DNA from: Gammaproteobacteria bacterium
GTDB taxonomy: Bacteria; Pseudomonadota; Gammaproteobacteria; Steroidobacterales; Steroidobacteraceae
Assembly (NCBI GenBank): GCA_028293765.1
Contig: JAQGOG010000058.1
Coordinates: 17,239 to 81,238 of the forward strand
Direction: 5' to 3'
Length of the DNA stretch: 64,000 bases
Every line of letters begins with the position of its first letter. Positions within the stretch are counted from its first letter, which is position 1. Shown here piece by piece: positions 52,464 to 60,900 of this stretch. The notes under the pieces are model-generated. The model saw only the letters and a program-made list of their open reading frames with translations, did no database searches and was not told where the DNA came from. Both the position numbers and the translations under genes were made by a program.

Positions 52464-53087
52464 ATGTACAACCCTCCACAATTCAAGGCGACAGACCTGA
52501 GCTCGCTCGACTGGCTTGTCGCACATGACGCTTTCGGCACCCTGATCTCCCAAGTCGACGGCGCTCCGTTCGCCTCGCACCTGCCCGTACTCTATGAGCG
52601 CACGGAGAGCCAGGTCGTAGTCGCCGGGCACTGGGCCCGGCCCAATCCACAGTGGCACGACATCGAGAAGCAGCGAGTGCTGTTCATCTTTCAGGGACCG
52701 CACGCCTACATATCGCCTCGGTGGTACGTCGACCCACAAAAGCAGGTGCCCACCTGGAACTACGCCGTCGCACATGTCTACGGTACGATCCGACTGATCC
52801 ACGACGGCGCCGAACTGGAGAAGATCGTCGTGTCGCTGTCGGAACAATACGAGTCCGGCGCCGCCGCGCCGTGGCGGCTTGCGGACTCCGATCCGGCGAA
52901 CCGCGGACGGCTGAAAGGAATCGTGGGCTTCGAGCTACGGGCGGACGCCGTGCAAGTGAAACTGAAACTCAATCAGAACCATCCCGCTGCCAACGTCATG
53001 GGCGCCATCGAGGGCTTGCGGAGCACCGGCTCCGTCGACGCCGCTGCTGTCGCAGCGTTGATGCAGACAGCTCTCGAACGAAGGTAG
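52464..53087 (+). CDS. PaiB-family FMN-binding protein
   Basis: This 207-residue protein has the PaiB pattern: MYNPPQFKATDLSSLDWLVAHDAFGTLIS, LPVLYERTESQVVVAGHWARPNPQW, FQGPHAYISPRWY and VPTWNYAVAHVYGTIRLI, ending with KGIVGFELRADAVQVKLKLNQN. It has the split-barrel FMN-binding fold; in Bacillus PaiB is described as a negative regulator of sporulation and protease genes, though many homologues may be haem- or FMN-binding enzymes. It starts about 90 bases after the exporter gene in the same direction, so it may be read from the same transcript. No direct link with sulfonate catabolism is visible. Confidence 0.9.
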   Translation: MYNPPQFKATDLSSLDWLVAHDAFGTLISQVDGAPFASHLPVLYERTESQVVVAGHWARPNPQWHDIEKQRVLFIFQGPHAYISPRWYVDPQKQVPTWNYAVAHVYGTIRLIHDGAELEKIVVSLSEQYESGAAAPWRLADSDPANRGRLKGIVGFELRADAVQVKLKLNQNHPAANVMGAIEGLRSTGSVDAAAVAALMQTALERR

Positions 53088-53268
53088 ACGCGGGAAGCCG
53101 TGGTCTGCCCTGAGCGAGCGAACGACTCCAGAGCCCTCTCTCCAACATACCGCCATGGAGCGTGAGGTCGTCGGACGTCTGAAACGCGTGATACTGACAC
53201 CGCGCGGCAGCCGTGCGGGTTAACACGATTACTCTTGCGGTTAGAGTGTTCTCAACCCAACTCGGGAC

Positions 53269-54045
53269 CTAAACGGCCCCCAGTCTTTGCGACAGGGCGG
53301 CGCCCTTGCGAACGACGGCGGCGGAGATTTTTTCGAACGCCGCATCGAAGGGCTTGCTGTAGCCGAGTGCGACGAGCGCCAGCGTCATGGATCCTGAGTG
53401 ATCGTAGACCGGGGCGGCGATACCGCTGATGCCGGGGATGAAGTCACTAGTGCGCGCGTAGCCCTGGCGGCGGATTTGCGCGACGAGGTGATCGATCTCT
53501 TCGCCAGTCGAAGGCGTCAGGCCTTGCCGCGCTTGGTCGGTCAGCTCATTCTTGACCCATCGCGCTGTGCTCTTTCGTGGTAGGAAAGCCAAGAACGCTC
53601 TGCCTGTGGCGGAGCGTGTCAGAGGCATTACTGAACCGACGCGAAGGCTCGCGGAGACCGGAGTATCGGCACCCAACCAGCGCACCATCGTCGCGCCGTG
53701 ATTCGCCCACACCGCCAGCGCGACCGTTTGTCCAGTTTCTTCGCGTAACTCGGCGAGTGCGGGGGCTGCCAGAGTGACGGGTTCGAGCCTCGCCACAGCG
53801 CTCAAGCCAAGCTCGAGTGCGAAGGCGCCGAGATCGTAAAGCCCAGTCTCCACCTGTTGCTCCACCAAGCCCATTCGCACGAAGCTCACCAGGTAGCGAT
53901 GCGCCTTGGCAGCAGGCATCTGCGCAGCGGCGGCCAGGTCGCGCAACATTTGCGGCCGCGGTGCCTGCGCCAGCGCCTGCAGAATTTTGGCGCCCACCTC
54001 GATCGATTGAATGCCCTGCTGGGCTTTGGGTCTGCGGGGAGTCAT
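53269..54045 (-). CDS. IclR-family transcriptional regulator
   Basis: This 258-residue regulator has an N-terminal winged helix (IQSIEVGAKILQALAQAPRPQMLRDLAAAAQMPAAKAHRYLVSFVRMGLV) and a C-terminal IclR effector domain with TVALAVWANHGATMVRWLG, LTRSATGRAFLAF and GISGIAAPVYDHSGSMTLALVALG. It is divergent from the HpaB-like monooxygenase gene, with 133 bases between, so it most likely controls the flavin monooxygenase pair and perhaps the Rieske operon. A small palindrome (54086-54098) in the gap is a candidate operator. Confidence 0.93.
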   Translation of the reverse strand: MTPRRPKAQQGIQSIEVGAKILQALAQAPRPQMLRDLAAAAQMPAAKAHRYLVSFVRMGLVEQQVETGLYDLGAFALELGLSAVARLEPVTLAAPALAELREETGQTVALAVWANHGATMVRWLGADTPVSASLRVGSVMPLTRSATGRAFLAFLPRKSTARWVKNELTDQARQGLTPSTGEEIDHLVAQIRRQGYARTSDFIPGISGIAAPVYDHSGSMTLALVALGYSKPFDAAFEKISAAVVRKGAALSQRLGAV

Positions 54046-54085
54046 GGGTCGGAAAATCGCGATTCTTGACGAGCCAGGGGCAGCG

Positions 54086-54098
54086 GATTACGCTAATC
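54086..54098. promoter_or_regulatory. Small palindrome in the IclR-HpaB intergenic region
   Basis: GATTA-CGC-TAATC is a perfect 5-bp inverted repeat with a 3-base spacer, between the divergent IclR (54045) and monooxygenase (54179) starts. Size and position suit an IclR-type site, but so short a palindrome may be chance. Confidence 0.35.
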
Positions 54099-54178
54099 GT
54101 AACTCATTTCTCAATCCATAACTACGCTCACGGGCGATCGCAGCGACGACGTCCGCGATAGTGCACCCGGAGAGACAC

Positions 54179-55687
54179 ATGGTGGAAAGACCCAACGGCA
54201 CCGGTGCGCGGCGCGGTCAGGAGGTTCTGCAACGGCTACGCGAACAGCCGCCGGCCATCTGGTATCGCGGCGAGTTGGTGAAGGACGTCACCGTGCACCC
54301 TGCCCTTCAAGGAGGCGTGCACACCCTCGCGAAGCTTTATGACCTGCAGTGGGAAAAGGCCGATACCACTCTCTACGCTTCCCCAACCACCGGCAACAAG
54401 GTCGCACGCTCATTCATGATGCCGAGGACTCATGCAGAGCTTGCAAGCATCAGCCGCGCGATGCAGGTCTGGGAGGACTACACGCACGGAATGATGGGCC
54501 GGGTGCCGGACTACATTAATCGCGCGATGACCGGATACGCCGCGGGCGCTCCGTTCCTGGCGGAAGCCGATCCCCGATTCGGCGCGAATGCCGTGCGCTA
54601 CTACGAGTACCTGCGTGAGAACGATCTTTGCCTCACACACACGTTGATCCCGCCCCAGGCGAATCGTGCCGTGAGTTCCGCAAAGCAGGCCGATCCTTTC
54701 CTGGCAGCGCGCATCAAGGAGGAGACCGATGCCGGCATCGTCATCCGCGGTTGCCGGATGCTGGCGACTCTGCCGATCTCCGACGAGATCATGGTGTTTC
54801 CCTCCACACTGCTGAAAAACCCGGAGGAAGACGCGCCCTACGCGTTCGGATTTTCAATCCCGAACAACACGCCGGGCCTGCGCTTCATCTGTCGTGAGAG
54901 CGTCGATTACGGGCGCTCGCACTTCGATCATCCACTCGGGTCGCGCTTCGAGGAAATGGACGCCGTGGTCGTCTTCGACGACGTGTTCGTTCCGTGGGAG
55001 AGCATCTTCCTGTATCGGGACATCAAGCGCTGCAACGAAGCCTACGCCCGCACCGGCGCCATCGTTCACATGACACACCAGGTGGTCGTGAAGAACATCG
55101 CCAAGTGCGAATTCATGCTCGGCCTGGCCTCTCTCATGGTGAACACCATTGGCGCCGAAAACTTTCAGCACATCCAGGAGAAGCTCGCCGAGATCTGGGT
55201 CAACCTGGAGACGATGAAGGCCTTCCTGCGCACGGCCGAGGCCGACGCGCAACTCGACGAATGGGGCGTAATGCGCCCCGCCTGGAACCCCCTCGACGCG
55301 GCCCGCAACCTGTTTCCGCGCCTCTACCCGCGCATGGTCGAGATCATCCAGCAGATCGGTGCAAGCGGCCTGGTCGCCATGCCAACCGAGTCGGACCTCA
55401 ACGGGCCGCTGGCGCAGGACATCAGAAAGTATTACCAGGCGGCCCGCGCGGAAGCATTCGACCGCATACCGCTGTTCCGTCTCGCCTGGGATGCTTCGAT
55501 TTCCGCCTTCGCCGGACGTCAGGTACTGTATGAGCGGTTCTTCTTCGGCGATCCCGTGCGCATGGCGGGTGCGCTCGTCACCGGTCACGCGGCACAGATA
55601 CAGCTGTACGCAGAGAAAGTGCGAGCGTTCGTGAAGGAAGGCAAGGACGAGGCATTCAGCGTAGCCTCCGGCAACGCATCCGCGTAA
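54179..55687 (+). CDS. 4-hydroxyphenylacetate 3-hydroxylase-family flavin monooxygenase (HpaB-like)
   Basis: This 502-residue oxygenase component of the HpaB/PvcC acyl-CoA-dehydrogenase-like fold starts at ATG 54179, with GGAGAG upstream. It has LREQPPAIWYRGELVKDVTVHPALQGGVHTLAKLYDLQ at the N-terminus, LTHTLIPPQANRA with the Arg/Pro contacts of the family, and FEEMDAVVVFDDVFVPWESIF. Such enzymes hydroxylate a phenol ortho to its OH using FADH2 delivered by a separate reductase, here the next gene. The substrate is not identifiable; a phenolic acid fits the surrounding aromatic operon. Confidence 0.92.
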   Translation: MVERPNGTGARRGQEVLQRLREQPPAIWYRGELVKDVTVHPALQGGVHTLAKLYDLQWEKADTTLYASPTTGNKVARSFMMPRTHAELASISRAMQVWEDYTHGMMGRVPDYINRAMTGYAAGAPFLAEADPRFGANAVRYYEYLRENDLCLTHTLIPPQANRAVSSAKQADPFLAARIKEETDAGIVIRGCRMLATLPISDEIMVFPSTLLKNPEEDAPYAFGFSIPNNTPGLRFICRESVDYGRSHFDHPLGSRFEEMDAVVVFDDVFVPWESIFLYRDIKRCNEAYARTGAIVHMTHQVVVKNIAKCEFMLGLASLMVNTIGAENFQHIQEKLAEIWVNLETMKAFLRTAEADAQLDEWGVMRPAWNPLDAARNLFPRLYPRMVEIIQQIGASGLVAMPTESDLNGPLAQDIRKYYQAARAEAFDRIPLFRLAWDASISAFAGRQVLYERFFFGDPVRMAGALVTGHAAQIQLYAEKVRAFVKEGKDEAFSVASGNASA

Positions 55688-55725
55688 TACGGAAGGCGGC
55701 GCATGACGAAAGAGCGGACGACTCG

Positions 55726-56286
55726 ATGAGCAAGGTCCATGGACCTCCGGACGCGCGCCGTTTTCGCGACACGGTCGGCCTGTTTTCGACCGGCGTGGCG
55801 GTCGTGGTGGCGCGCGCCGATCAGGAGGTGCTCGCCATGACCGTCAACGCGGTGTCCTCCGTCTCCCTGGAACCGATGCTGGTCATGTTCTGCCCGGGCA
55901 AACAGACCAAACTTGCGCGACACGTTGCGGGCCTTTCGGGATTCACGATCAACGTCCTACGTCACGACCAACAGGCGTTGTCGACATATTTCGCCGGCGG
56001 CTGGGAAGAGCCGGTACCGCCGCCGTTCAGGATGGTGCCCTCCCGATGCGCGCCGCGCCTCGAGGGGAGTCTCGCATCGATCGACTGCGAGCCCGAGCAG
56101 GTCATCGAAGTGGGTGATCACTGGCTCGTCATCGGTCGCGTGCTCGAGCTGCACACTGGCATTCATCCGCACCGCCCGCTGCTGTTCTTCAGCGGCCGCT
56201 ATCGAAACGTCGATTTTTCGGAAAGCACCCCTGCGCCGGACCTCTCGAACGTCCACGATGAGCCCGCCCACATCTTCTACGAGTAA
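55726..56286 (+). CDS. Flavin reductase-like protein (HpaC-type partner)
   Basis: This 186-residue flavin-reductase-like split-barrel protein has FRDTVGLFSTGVAVVVARADQEVLAMTVNAVSSVSLEPMLVMFCPGKQTKLARHVAGLSGFTINVL, the family start; DHWLVIGRVLELH and PLLFFSGRYRNVD near the end are also typical. It starts 38 bases after the monooxygenase stop and should supply reduced flavin to it. The two form a classical two-component monooxygenase. Confidence 0.92.
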   Translation: MSKVHGPPDARRFRDTVGLFSTGVAVVVARADQEVLAMTVNAVSSVSLEPMLVMFCPGKQTKLARHVAGLSGFTINVLRHDQQALSTYFAGGWEEPVPPPFRMVPSRCAPRLEGSLASIDCEPEQVIEVGDHWLVIGRVLELHTGIHPHRPLLFFSGRYRNVDFSESTPAPDLSNVHDEPAHIFYE

Positions 56287-56360
56287 CCGACGGTTTTCCC
56301 TGCTCCTCGAGACTCTCGTGTCGTCAGCGACGTAGCTGCGCATCGCCCGCAATCCCCCGC

Positions 56361-57089
56361 TCAATAAACGATGCTGCCGACCGAAGTGCCGCCGCAAACG
56401 AACAGCGTCTGTCCCGTAACGAATCCCGCCTCCGGGGCGGCAAAGAACAGCACCGCCCGTGCCACATCTTCCGGTCGGCCGAGCCGCTTCACAGGGATGG
56501 AGTCGACGATGCGCGGAAGCTTCGGGCTGTCCGCCGGAATCACATCATGGAACATCTCGGTCGCCTCGATGGGTCCCGGTGCGACGACATTTACAGTGAT
56601 GCCATGAGCGCCCAGCTCCAGTGCCCAGGTGCGCGCAAGGCCCAGCATGCCCGCTTTCGTCGCCGAGTAGACGGTACGCTTGGCGAGCCCGAGCACCGCT
56701 CGCGTGGAAACCAACACGACGCGCCCGAAATGCCGCTGTTTCATCGTCGGGAGATTGGCCTGCAGCAGCGACAAGGCGGCTGCAAGGTGCAGATTCGTCA
56801 GCGACTGCAGGTCATCGAGTGTCACCTCTTCGAGGGGCTTCTCGCGGATCGCGCCCGCGTTGTGAATCACCGTCGTGATGGGAAAACGTCTCGCCACCTC
56901 GAATGCCGCTTCGCGTGTCGCGAGGGCGTCCGCAAGGTCCACCTGCACCTCGTGTAGCCGCGACGAAGGCGACTCGGAGGCACGCCGCGACAGGGAAACA
57001 ACCTGATAGCCAGCGGCGAGCAGCGATCTGCAGATCGCCGCCCCGATGCCCGAGCTACCGCCCGTCACTAAAGCGTATTTTTCTACCAC
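56361..57089 (-). CDS. Short-chain dehydrogenase/reductase
   Basis: This 242-residue SDR starts at GTG 57089, overlapping the end of the OB-fold gene. It has TGGSSGIGAAICRSLL, the NAG motif in VIHNAGAI, Ser in VLVSTRAVLG and the catalytic Tyr-x-x-x-Lys in VYSATKAG, with the usual C-terminal FVTGQTLFVCGGTSVGS. As the last gene of the Rieske operon it could act as the dihydrodiol or hydroxyacyl dehydrogenase of that pathway; the substrate is not shown by sequence. Confidence 0.9.
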   Translation of the reverse strand: MVEKYALVTGGSSGIGAAICRSLLAAGYQVVSLSRRASESPSSRLHEVQVDLADALATREAAFEVARRFPITTVIHNAGAIREKPLEEVTLDDLQSLTNLHLAAALSLLQANLPTMKQRHFGRVVLVSTRAVLGLAKRTVYSATKAGMLGLARTWALELGAHGITVNVVAPGPIEATEMFHDVIPADSPKLPRIVDSIPVKRLGRPEDVARAVLFFAAPEAGFVTGQTLFVCGGTSVGSIVY

Positions 57090-57583
57090 TGCAGGAGCCC
57101 GTTGTCTGCCATGTCGGTGTCTGCCATTTTCGTAGTATCGCCCGGGACTGCGACCAGCACTGCGTGGCCCCCCTTGTCGAGCCGCGTGTCCACCTTCACC
57201 CGCGCCGGGGCGGGAGGCACTTTGCGATGCAGGTATACGATGGCCGTCGGACCGCTGTCGAGCCGTACCATTCCCAGTCGCAACGGGAGGTGCTCGCGGA
57301 AAAACTCGGCGTGACTATGGTAGAGCATCGTCTCCGAGATGAGCTCCCCACCGCCATCCTGAAGTTTCCAATCGAGCAGCACGGACAGGCAGCGATGACA
57401 TGCCTCCCGGGGCGGATATTGCACGGCGCCGCATTCGCGGCACACCTGCAGTTCGAAACGACCTCGGGCGGCTGCGGCCGTGAGGCCGAGAGCAACGCGG
57501 CTCCGAAGGCCGGGCGGCAACGGTACTCGCGTCGTTTGCGGGACGAGACTGTCGCATCCGGGCTCTTCGGATGATTCCGTCAT
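57083..57583 (-). CDS. DUF35 OB-fold protein with zinc ribbon
   Basis: This 166-residue protein starts at ATG 57583 and overlaps the thiolase-like stop (ATGA). A rubredoxin-like zinc ribbon CRECGAVQYPPREACHRC (four Cys) is followed by an OB-fold with GELISETMLYHSHAEFF and PLRLGMVRLDSGPTAIVYLH. DUF35 proteins partner SCP2-thiolase-like proteins, for example in the Ltp2 retro-aldolase complex of steroid side-chain degradation. The coupling to a thiolase-like gene lacking catalytic Cys here repeats that arrangement. Confidence 0.88.
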   Translation of the reverse strand: MTESSEEPGCDSLVPQTTRVPLPPGLRSRVALGLTAAAARGRFELQVCRECGAVQYPPREACHRCLSVLLDWKLQDGGGELISETMLYHSHAEFFREHLPLRLGMVRLDSGPTAIVYLHRKVPPAPARVKVDTRLDKGGHAVLVAVPGDTTKMADTDMADNGLLQW

Positions 57584-58758
57584 GCGTTCCGTCCCGCCAG
57601 AATCGCGGCCCCACAACACAGGCCGCGGTCGTAGTTGATCATGCCGAAACCGCTGACGAGAGCAATGCGCGCATCGGGCACGGCAGCACCAAGGGGCGAG
57701 CCCGTGATCTGGCGCAGCGCCTCGGTCATTCCCAGATAACCTCCCGCGGCACCCGCCTGCCCCACCGAGAGCTGGCCGCCCGAGGTGTTGACCGGAAAGT
57801 CACCATCCGCGGTGAACGTGTGACTGCGAACGAAGTCCGGCCCTTCGCCTTTGGCGCAAAAGCCCAGATCCTCCATCTGCATCACACTGATGACCGGATA
57901 GTCATCGTAGGTCTGCAGGAGGTCGATATCGGCGTGCCGGACTCCCGCCTGTGCGAATAACTCATCGCGGTCGAGCACCCAGCCGCCGCGCGTCTGGATA
58001 GGATCATCCGGAAACGAATTGTGTCTTTCGATCGTGCCCAGAACGGTCGCGAACGGAAGTCCGAGATCCTGCGCACGCTCGCGACGCATCACGAGAAATG
58101 CTTCGGCGCCCGCGCAAGGCATGACGCAATCGAAAAGATGCAGCGGCTCAGCGACCGGGCGGGCGTCGAGATACTCCTGCAGCGTGAGCGGCTTTTTGAA
58201 CAGCGCAAGGGGAAACGCCAGTGCGTTATCCCTCTGGGCGACGCAAAGCTTGCCGAAATCCTCCCGCCGCGCGCCGAACGTCCGCATGTAATAGGCAGTG
58301 AGAAATGCGAAGCTGGCATTCGGGCCGCCGGCACCGTAGGGATAGACGGCGTCCTGCGCGAACTGACTGAAGCTTCCCAGCGTCGTCCGGAACGTATCGG
58401 CCTGGTTGGTGTCGGCCCCGACACAGGCCACGACCGTGGCGTCCCCCGATTGCACAGCCCGCAACGCGCGGCGTAATCCCACTATTGCGCCGGCGCCACC
58501 CATCGGGATGTGATCCAGCCAGCGCAGCGACAAGCCCAGATGTTGAGTGACACCGACCGCCGTATCCGGCGCCAACGTGAAGCTCGACAAGCACAACCCA
58601 TCGAGAGCGGATTTCGCCAACCCGCCTGCCTCGAGTAGACCCGCGAGCGCGCGAGCGACGAACCAATGCGCTCCATGGTTCGAACGGCGCACGTAAGGCA
58701 CGGTGACGGGCACCGTCACGACAATGTCTTCGTATCCCTGGCGCCGGCTCGTTGTCAT
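57580..58758 (-). CDS. SCP2-type thiolase-like protein lacking catalytic cysteines
   Basis: This protein of about 392 residues starts at ATG 58758. The thiolase fold is clear (CLSSFTLAPDTAVGVTQHLGL, SGDATVVACVGADT, CVMPCAGAEAFLVMRRE, VNTSGGQLSVGQAGAAGG). However, the position of the nucleophile Cys is Gly (PMGGAGA, about 86-91), and the late Cys-Gly motif reads SGFGMI. It therefore cannot run normal thiolysis. Related proteins (Ltp2 type) with DUF35 partners act as retro-aldolases on hydroxyacyl-CoA esters. The overlapping genes upstream (acyl-CoA ligase) and downstream (DUF35) support this role. Confidence 0.87.
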   Translation of the reverse strand: MTTSRRQGYEDIVVTVPVTVPYVRRSNHGAHWFVARALAGLLEAGGLAKSALDGLCLSSFTLAPDTAVGVTQHLGLSLRWLDHIPMGGAGAIVGLRRALRAVQSGDATVVACVGADTNQADTFRTTLGSFSQFAQDAVYPYGAGGPNASFAFLTAYYMRTFGARREDFGKLCVAQRDNALAFPLALFKKPLTLQEYLDARPVAEPLHLFDCVMPCAGAEAFLVMRRERAQDLGLPFATVLGTIERHNSFPDDPIQTRGGWVLDRDELFAQAGVRHADIDLLQTYDDYPVISVMQMEDLGFCAKGEGPDFVRSHTFTADGDFPVNTSGGQLSVGQAGAAGGYLGMTEALRQITGSPLGAAVPDARIALVSGFGMINYDRGLCCGAAILAGRNA

Positions 58759-60395
58759 GCGATAGCGGTCCGTTTCTTCAAGGCGCGCACGTCGATGCAC
58801 GCGGGCGTCGCAACGAGATTTTGCCCGAGCTCCCTGAGCTGCGCGCGTTGAATCTTCTCCGTCGCGGTAAGGGGTAACCGGTCACAGAATCCAATGTATC
58901 CCGGCGCTTTGAAGTACGCGAGCCGCTCGAGGCAGAAATCGAGCACGTCATGCGCGAAGGGGGTTCTCCCCGCCTCGCTTAGAGCGGTCCGGGTCACCAC
59001 GCAGGCCATGACCTCATCGCCGCGAACTTCGTCCGGGACCGCCGTCACTCCAACGCTGGCGATTCCGGGGTACTGCAGCAGGACACTCTCGACCTCGACC
59101 GCGGAGATATTCTCGCCACTGCGCCGAATGACATTCTTCTTTCTGTCGATGAAGTGAAAGTCGCCGTCCGGGTCGACCGCCACGATGTCGCCCGTGTGAA
59201 AATAGCCGCCCGCCCAAGCCTCGGCGGTCGCCGGGGCGTCCTTGAGATACTCACGGAAAAAGCCGAACCGTGGCGCCGATCCGGCGCACCGGACCAACAG
59301 CTCGCCCGGCTCTCCAACAGCCACATCCGCGCCCTTCTCATCGACGATGCGATACTCGACGCGAGTCTCAGCCGCTCCGAAACAAGCCGTTCCTACCTTA
59401 CGAGGCTCGCGATTGGCGATCACCACCGCGCCCGCACCCGTCTCTGTCATGGCCCACGCCTCCAGTAGGGGAAAGCCGAATCGCTTCTCGAATGCGCTGT
59501 GCAGACGCGGACTCACACCGGCACCGAATCCGAAGCGCACGCAGTGGCCGTGGTCACTCTCGTTCGCCGCGGCGCCCAGAAGCATTGCCGGCATCACTCC
59601 AAGGTAGTGGACAACGGTCGCGCGCGACTCACGAACGCTCTCCCACCATGTGCCCGGATGAAACCGATCGAGCGGCACGATACAGCCGCCTGTCAGCAAC
59701 ATAACCATGGTCGAGTACGCCATGGCATTCATGTGACTCATCGGCAAGGGTGTAATCAGGCGCTCGACCCCGTCCCTGACGGCGCACAGCCCGCCGATCT
59801 GCGCATACCAGCGGCCCGCCCACAGAAAGTATTCGTTCGGCAGCACACAACCCTTCGGCCGGCCTGTGGTCCCCGAGGTATAGAGCAACGCGCATTCCGT
59901 ATCGAGGCTGGGACGCACAGCCGAGGGCGAGGCCGCCACCCGAGTGCCAGCCAGGGAATCCAGATCCGGCGTCGTAACCAGGACCGCACGCCCTGTAGTG
60001 CCGCCGGCGCGCTCCAGTTCCTCCGCGCGCTCACGGGGCACGACGGCAACGCAAAGCTCGGAATGTCCCACCAGATATTCGAGCTCGGCGCGGCGCCACT
60101 CGGGATTGATAGGGACGATCGAAGCCCCAAGCGCATTGAGCGCCAGCCAGTGAAAGAAAAATGCCGGACGATTTTCCAGCATCAATCCGACGCGCTGCCC
60201 CGGCCCCAGCCCTGCAGCCCGGTATCTTCGCTCCAGCCACTCGACCTCGCGAACTGCGTCTGCATAGGAATAGGAGCGTGCGTCGATGGAGTATTTCGCG
60301 GCCGTCTGCGGCAGCACGCAGAGGAAGTCGCGCTCGGGATAACATGTTGCGGACCGGCGGAACGCGTCGTAAACCGTACCTTGAATTGCTGACAT
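58755..60395 (-). CDS. AMP-dependent acyl-CoA synthetase
   Basis: This 546-residue ANL-superfamily ligase has the P-loop ALLYTSGTTGRPKGCVLPN, the AWAMTETGAG adenine-site motif, YFHTGDIVAVDPDGDFHFIDRKKNVIRRSGENIS and the late catalytic Lys in LPLTATEKIQRAQL. It activates a carboxylic acid with CoA and ATP. It follows the Rieske beta gene by 14 bases and overlaps the thiolase-like gene (ATGA). The operon order, ring-hydroxylating dioxygenase then CoA ligase, suggests an aromatic or cyclic acid is activated for side-chain or ring cleavage. Confidence 0.93.
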   Translation of the reverse strand: MSAIQGTVYDAFRRSATCYPERDFLCVLPQTAAKYSIDARSYSYADAVREVEWLERRYRAAGLGPGQRVGLMLENRPAFFFHWLALNALGASIVPINPEWRRAELEYLVGHSELCVAVVPRERAEELERAGGTTGRAVLVTTPDLDSLAGTRVAASPSAVRPSLDTECALLYTSGTTGRPKGCVLPNEYFLWAGRWYAQIGGLCAVRDGVERLITPLPMSHMNAMAYSTMVMLLTGGCIVPLDRFHPGTWWESVRESRATVVHYLGVMPAMLLGAAANESDHGHCVRFGFGAGVSPRLHSAFEKRFGFPLLEAWAMTETGAGAVVIANREPRKVGTACFGAAETRVEYRIVDEKGADVAVGEPGELLVRCAGSAPRFGFFREYLKDAPATAEAWAGGYFHTGDIVAVDPDGDFHFIDRKKNVIRRSGENISAVEVESVLLQYPGIASVGVTAVPDEVRGDEVMACVVTRTALSEAGRTPFAHDVLDFCLERLAYFKAPGYIGFCDRLPLTATEKIQRAQLRELGQNLVATPACIDVRALKKRTAIA

Positions 60396-60409
60396 TGCGC
60401 GCTATCCGT

Positions 60410-60898
60410 CTACAACAGCAGCTGGATGGACGGAAAGGCCGCGTCGCAATTGACGAGCTCGATCTTCTTCAAGCGGATGCGCAGAGCGCCGTTCACGCAG
60501 ATGAGGTGATGGTGGGTTACGCCGGCAAGAATGAGCTGACGGTCCAGCTGCGTTTCGAAATACATGAACGGCGTGCGCGTTACGTAGAGACTGGCTTCCG
60601 GGTCGGAAGCTTCCAGCGACGGCTGCTGCAGCACGTGCTGACAGAAGCTCGGTTGTTGTTGCGAAAAGGCATTCGGGTGACGCAGCCGCTCGATACGCAC
60701 TTTGAGAAGCAGCTTATCCTCGTAAAAGAGAGACGTGCACGTCTCGCCGTTCGGCTGATCACGCGTCAACGGCATCCAGTAATGGGCGCCTTCGGTGAAC
60801 AGCTCGTACCATTCATCGAAACGCTTTTCATCCAGCAGACGAGCTTCGCGGTAGACGAAGTCCGCGAGCGCGGTGGTCGGAATGCTTTCGGCAACCAC
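60410..60898 (-). CDS. Aromatic-ring-hydroxylating dioxygenase, beta subunit
   Basis: This 162-residue NTF2-fold small subunit has LADFVYREARLLDEKRFDEWYELFTEGAHYWMPLT at the start, YEDKLLLKVRIERL and LKKIELVNCD at the end, all typical of ring-hydroxylating dioxygenase beta subunits. The start is GTG 60898, with AGGGGG seven bases upstream, two bases after the alpha-subunit stop. It stabilises the alpha hexamer and is not catalytic. The ferredoxin and reductase partners are not visible in the window. Confidence 0.9.
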   Translation of the reverse strand: MVAESIPTTALADFVYREARLLDEKRFDEWYELFTEGAHYWMPLTRDQPNGETCTSLFYEDKLLLKVRIERLRHPNAFSQQQPSFCQHVLQQPSLEASDPEASLYVTRTPFMYFETQLDRQLILAGVTHHHLICVNGALRIRLKKIELVNCDAAFPSIQLLL

Positions 60899-60900
60899 GC

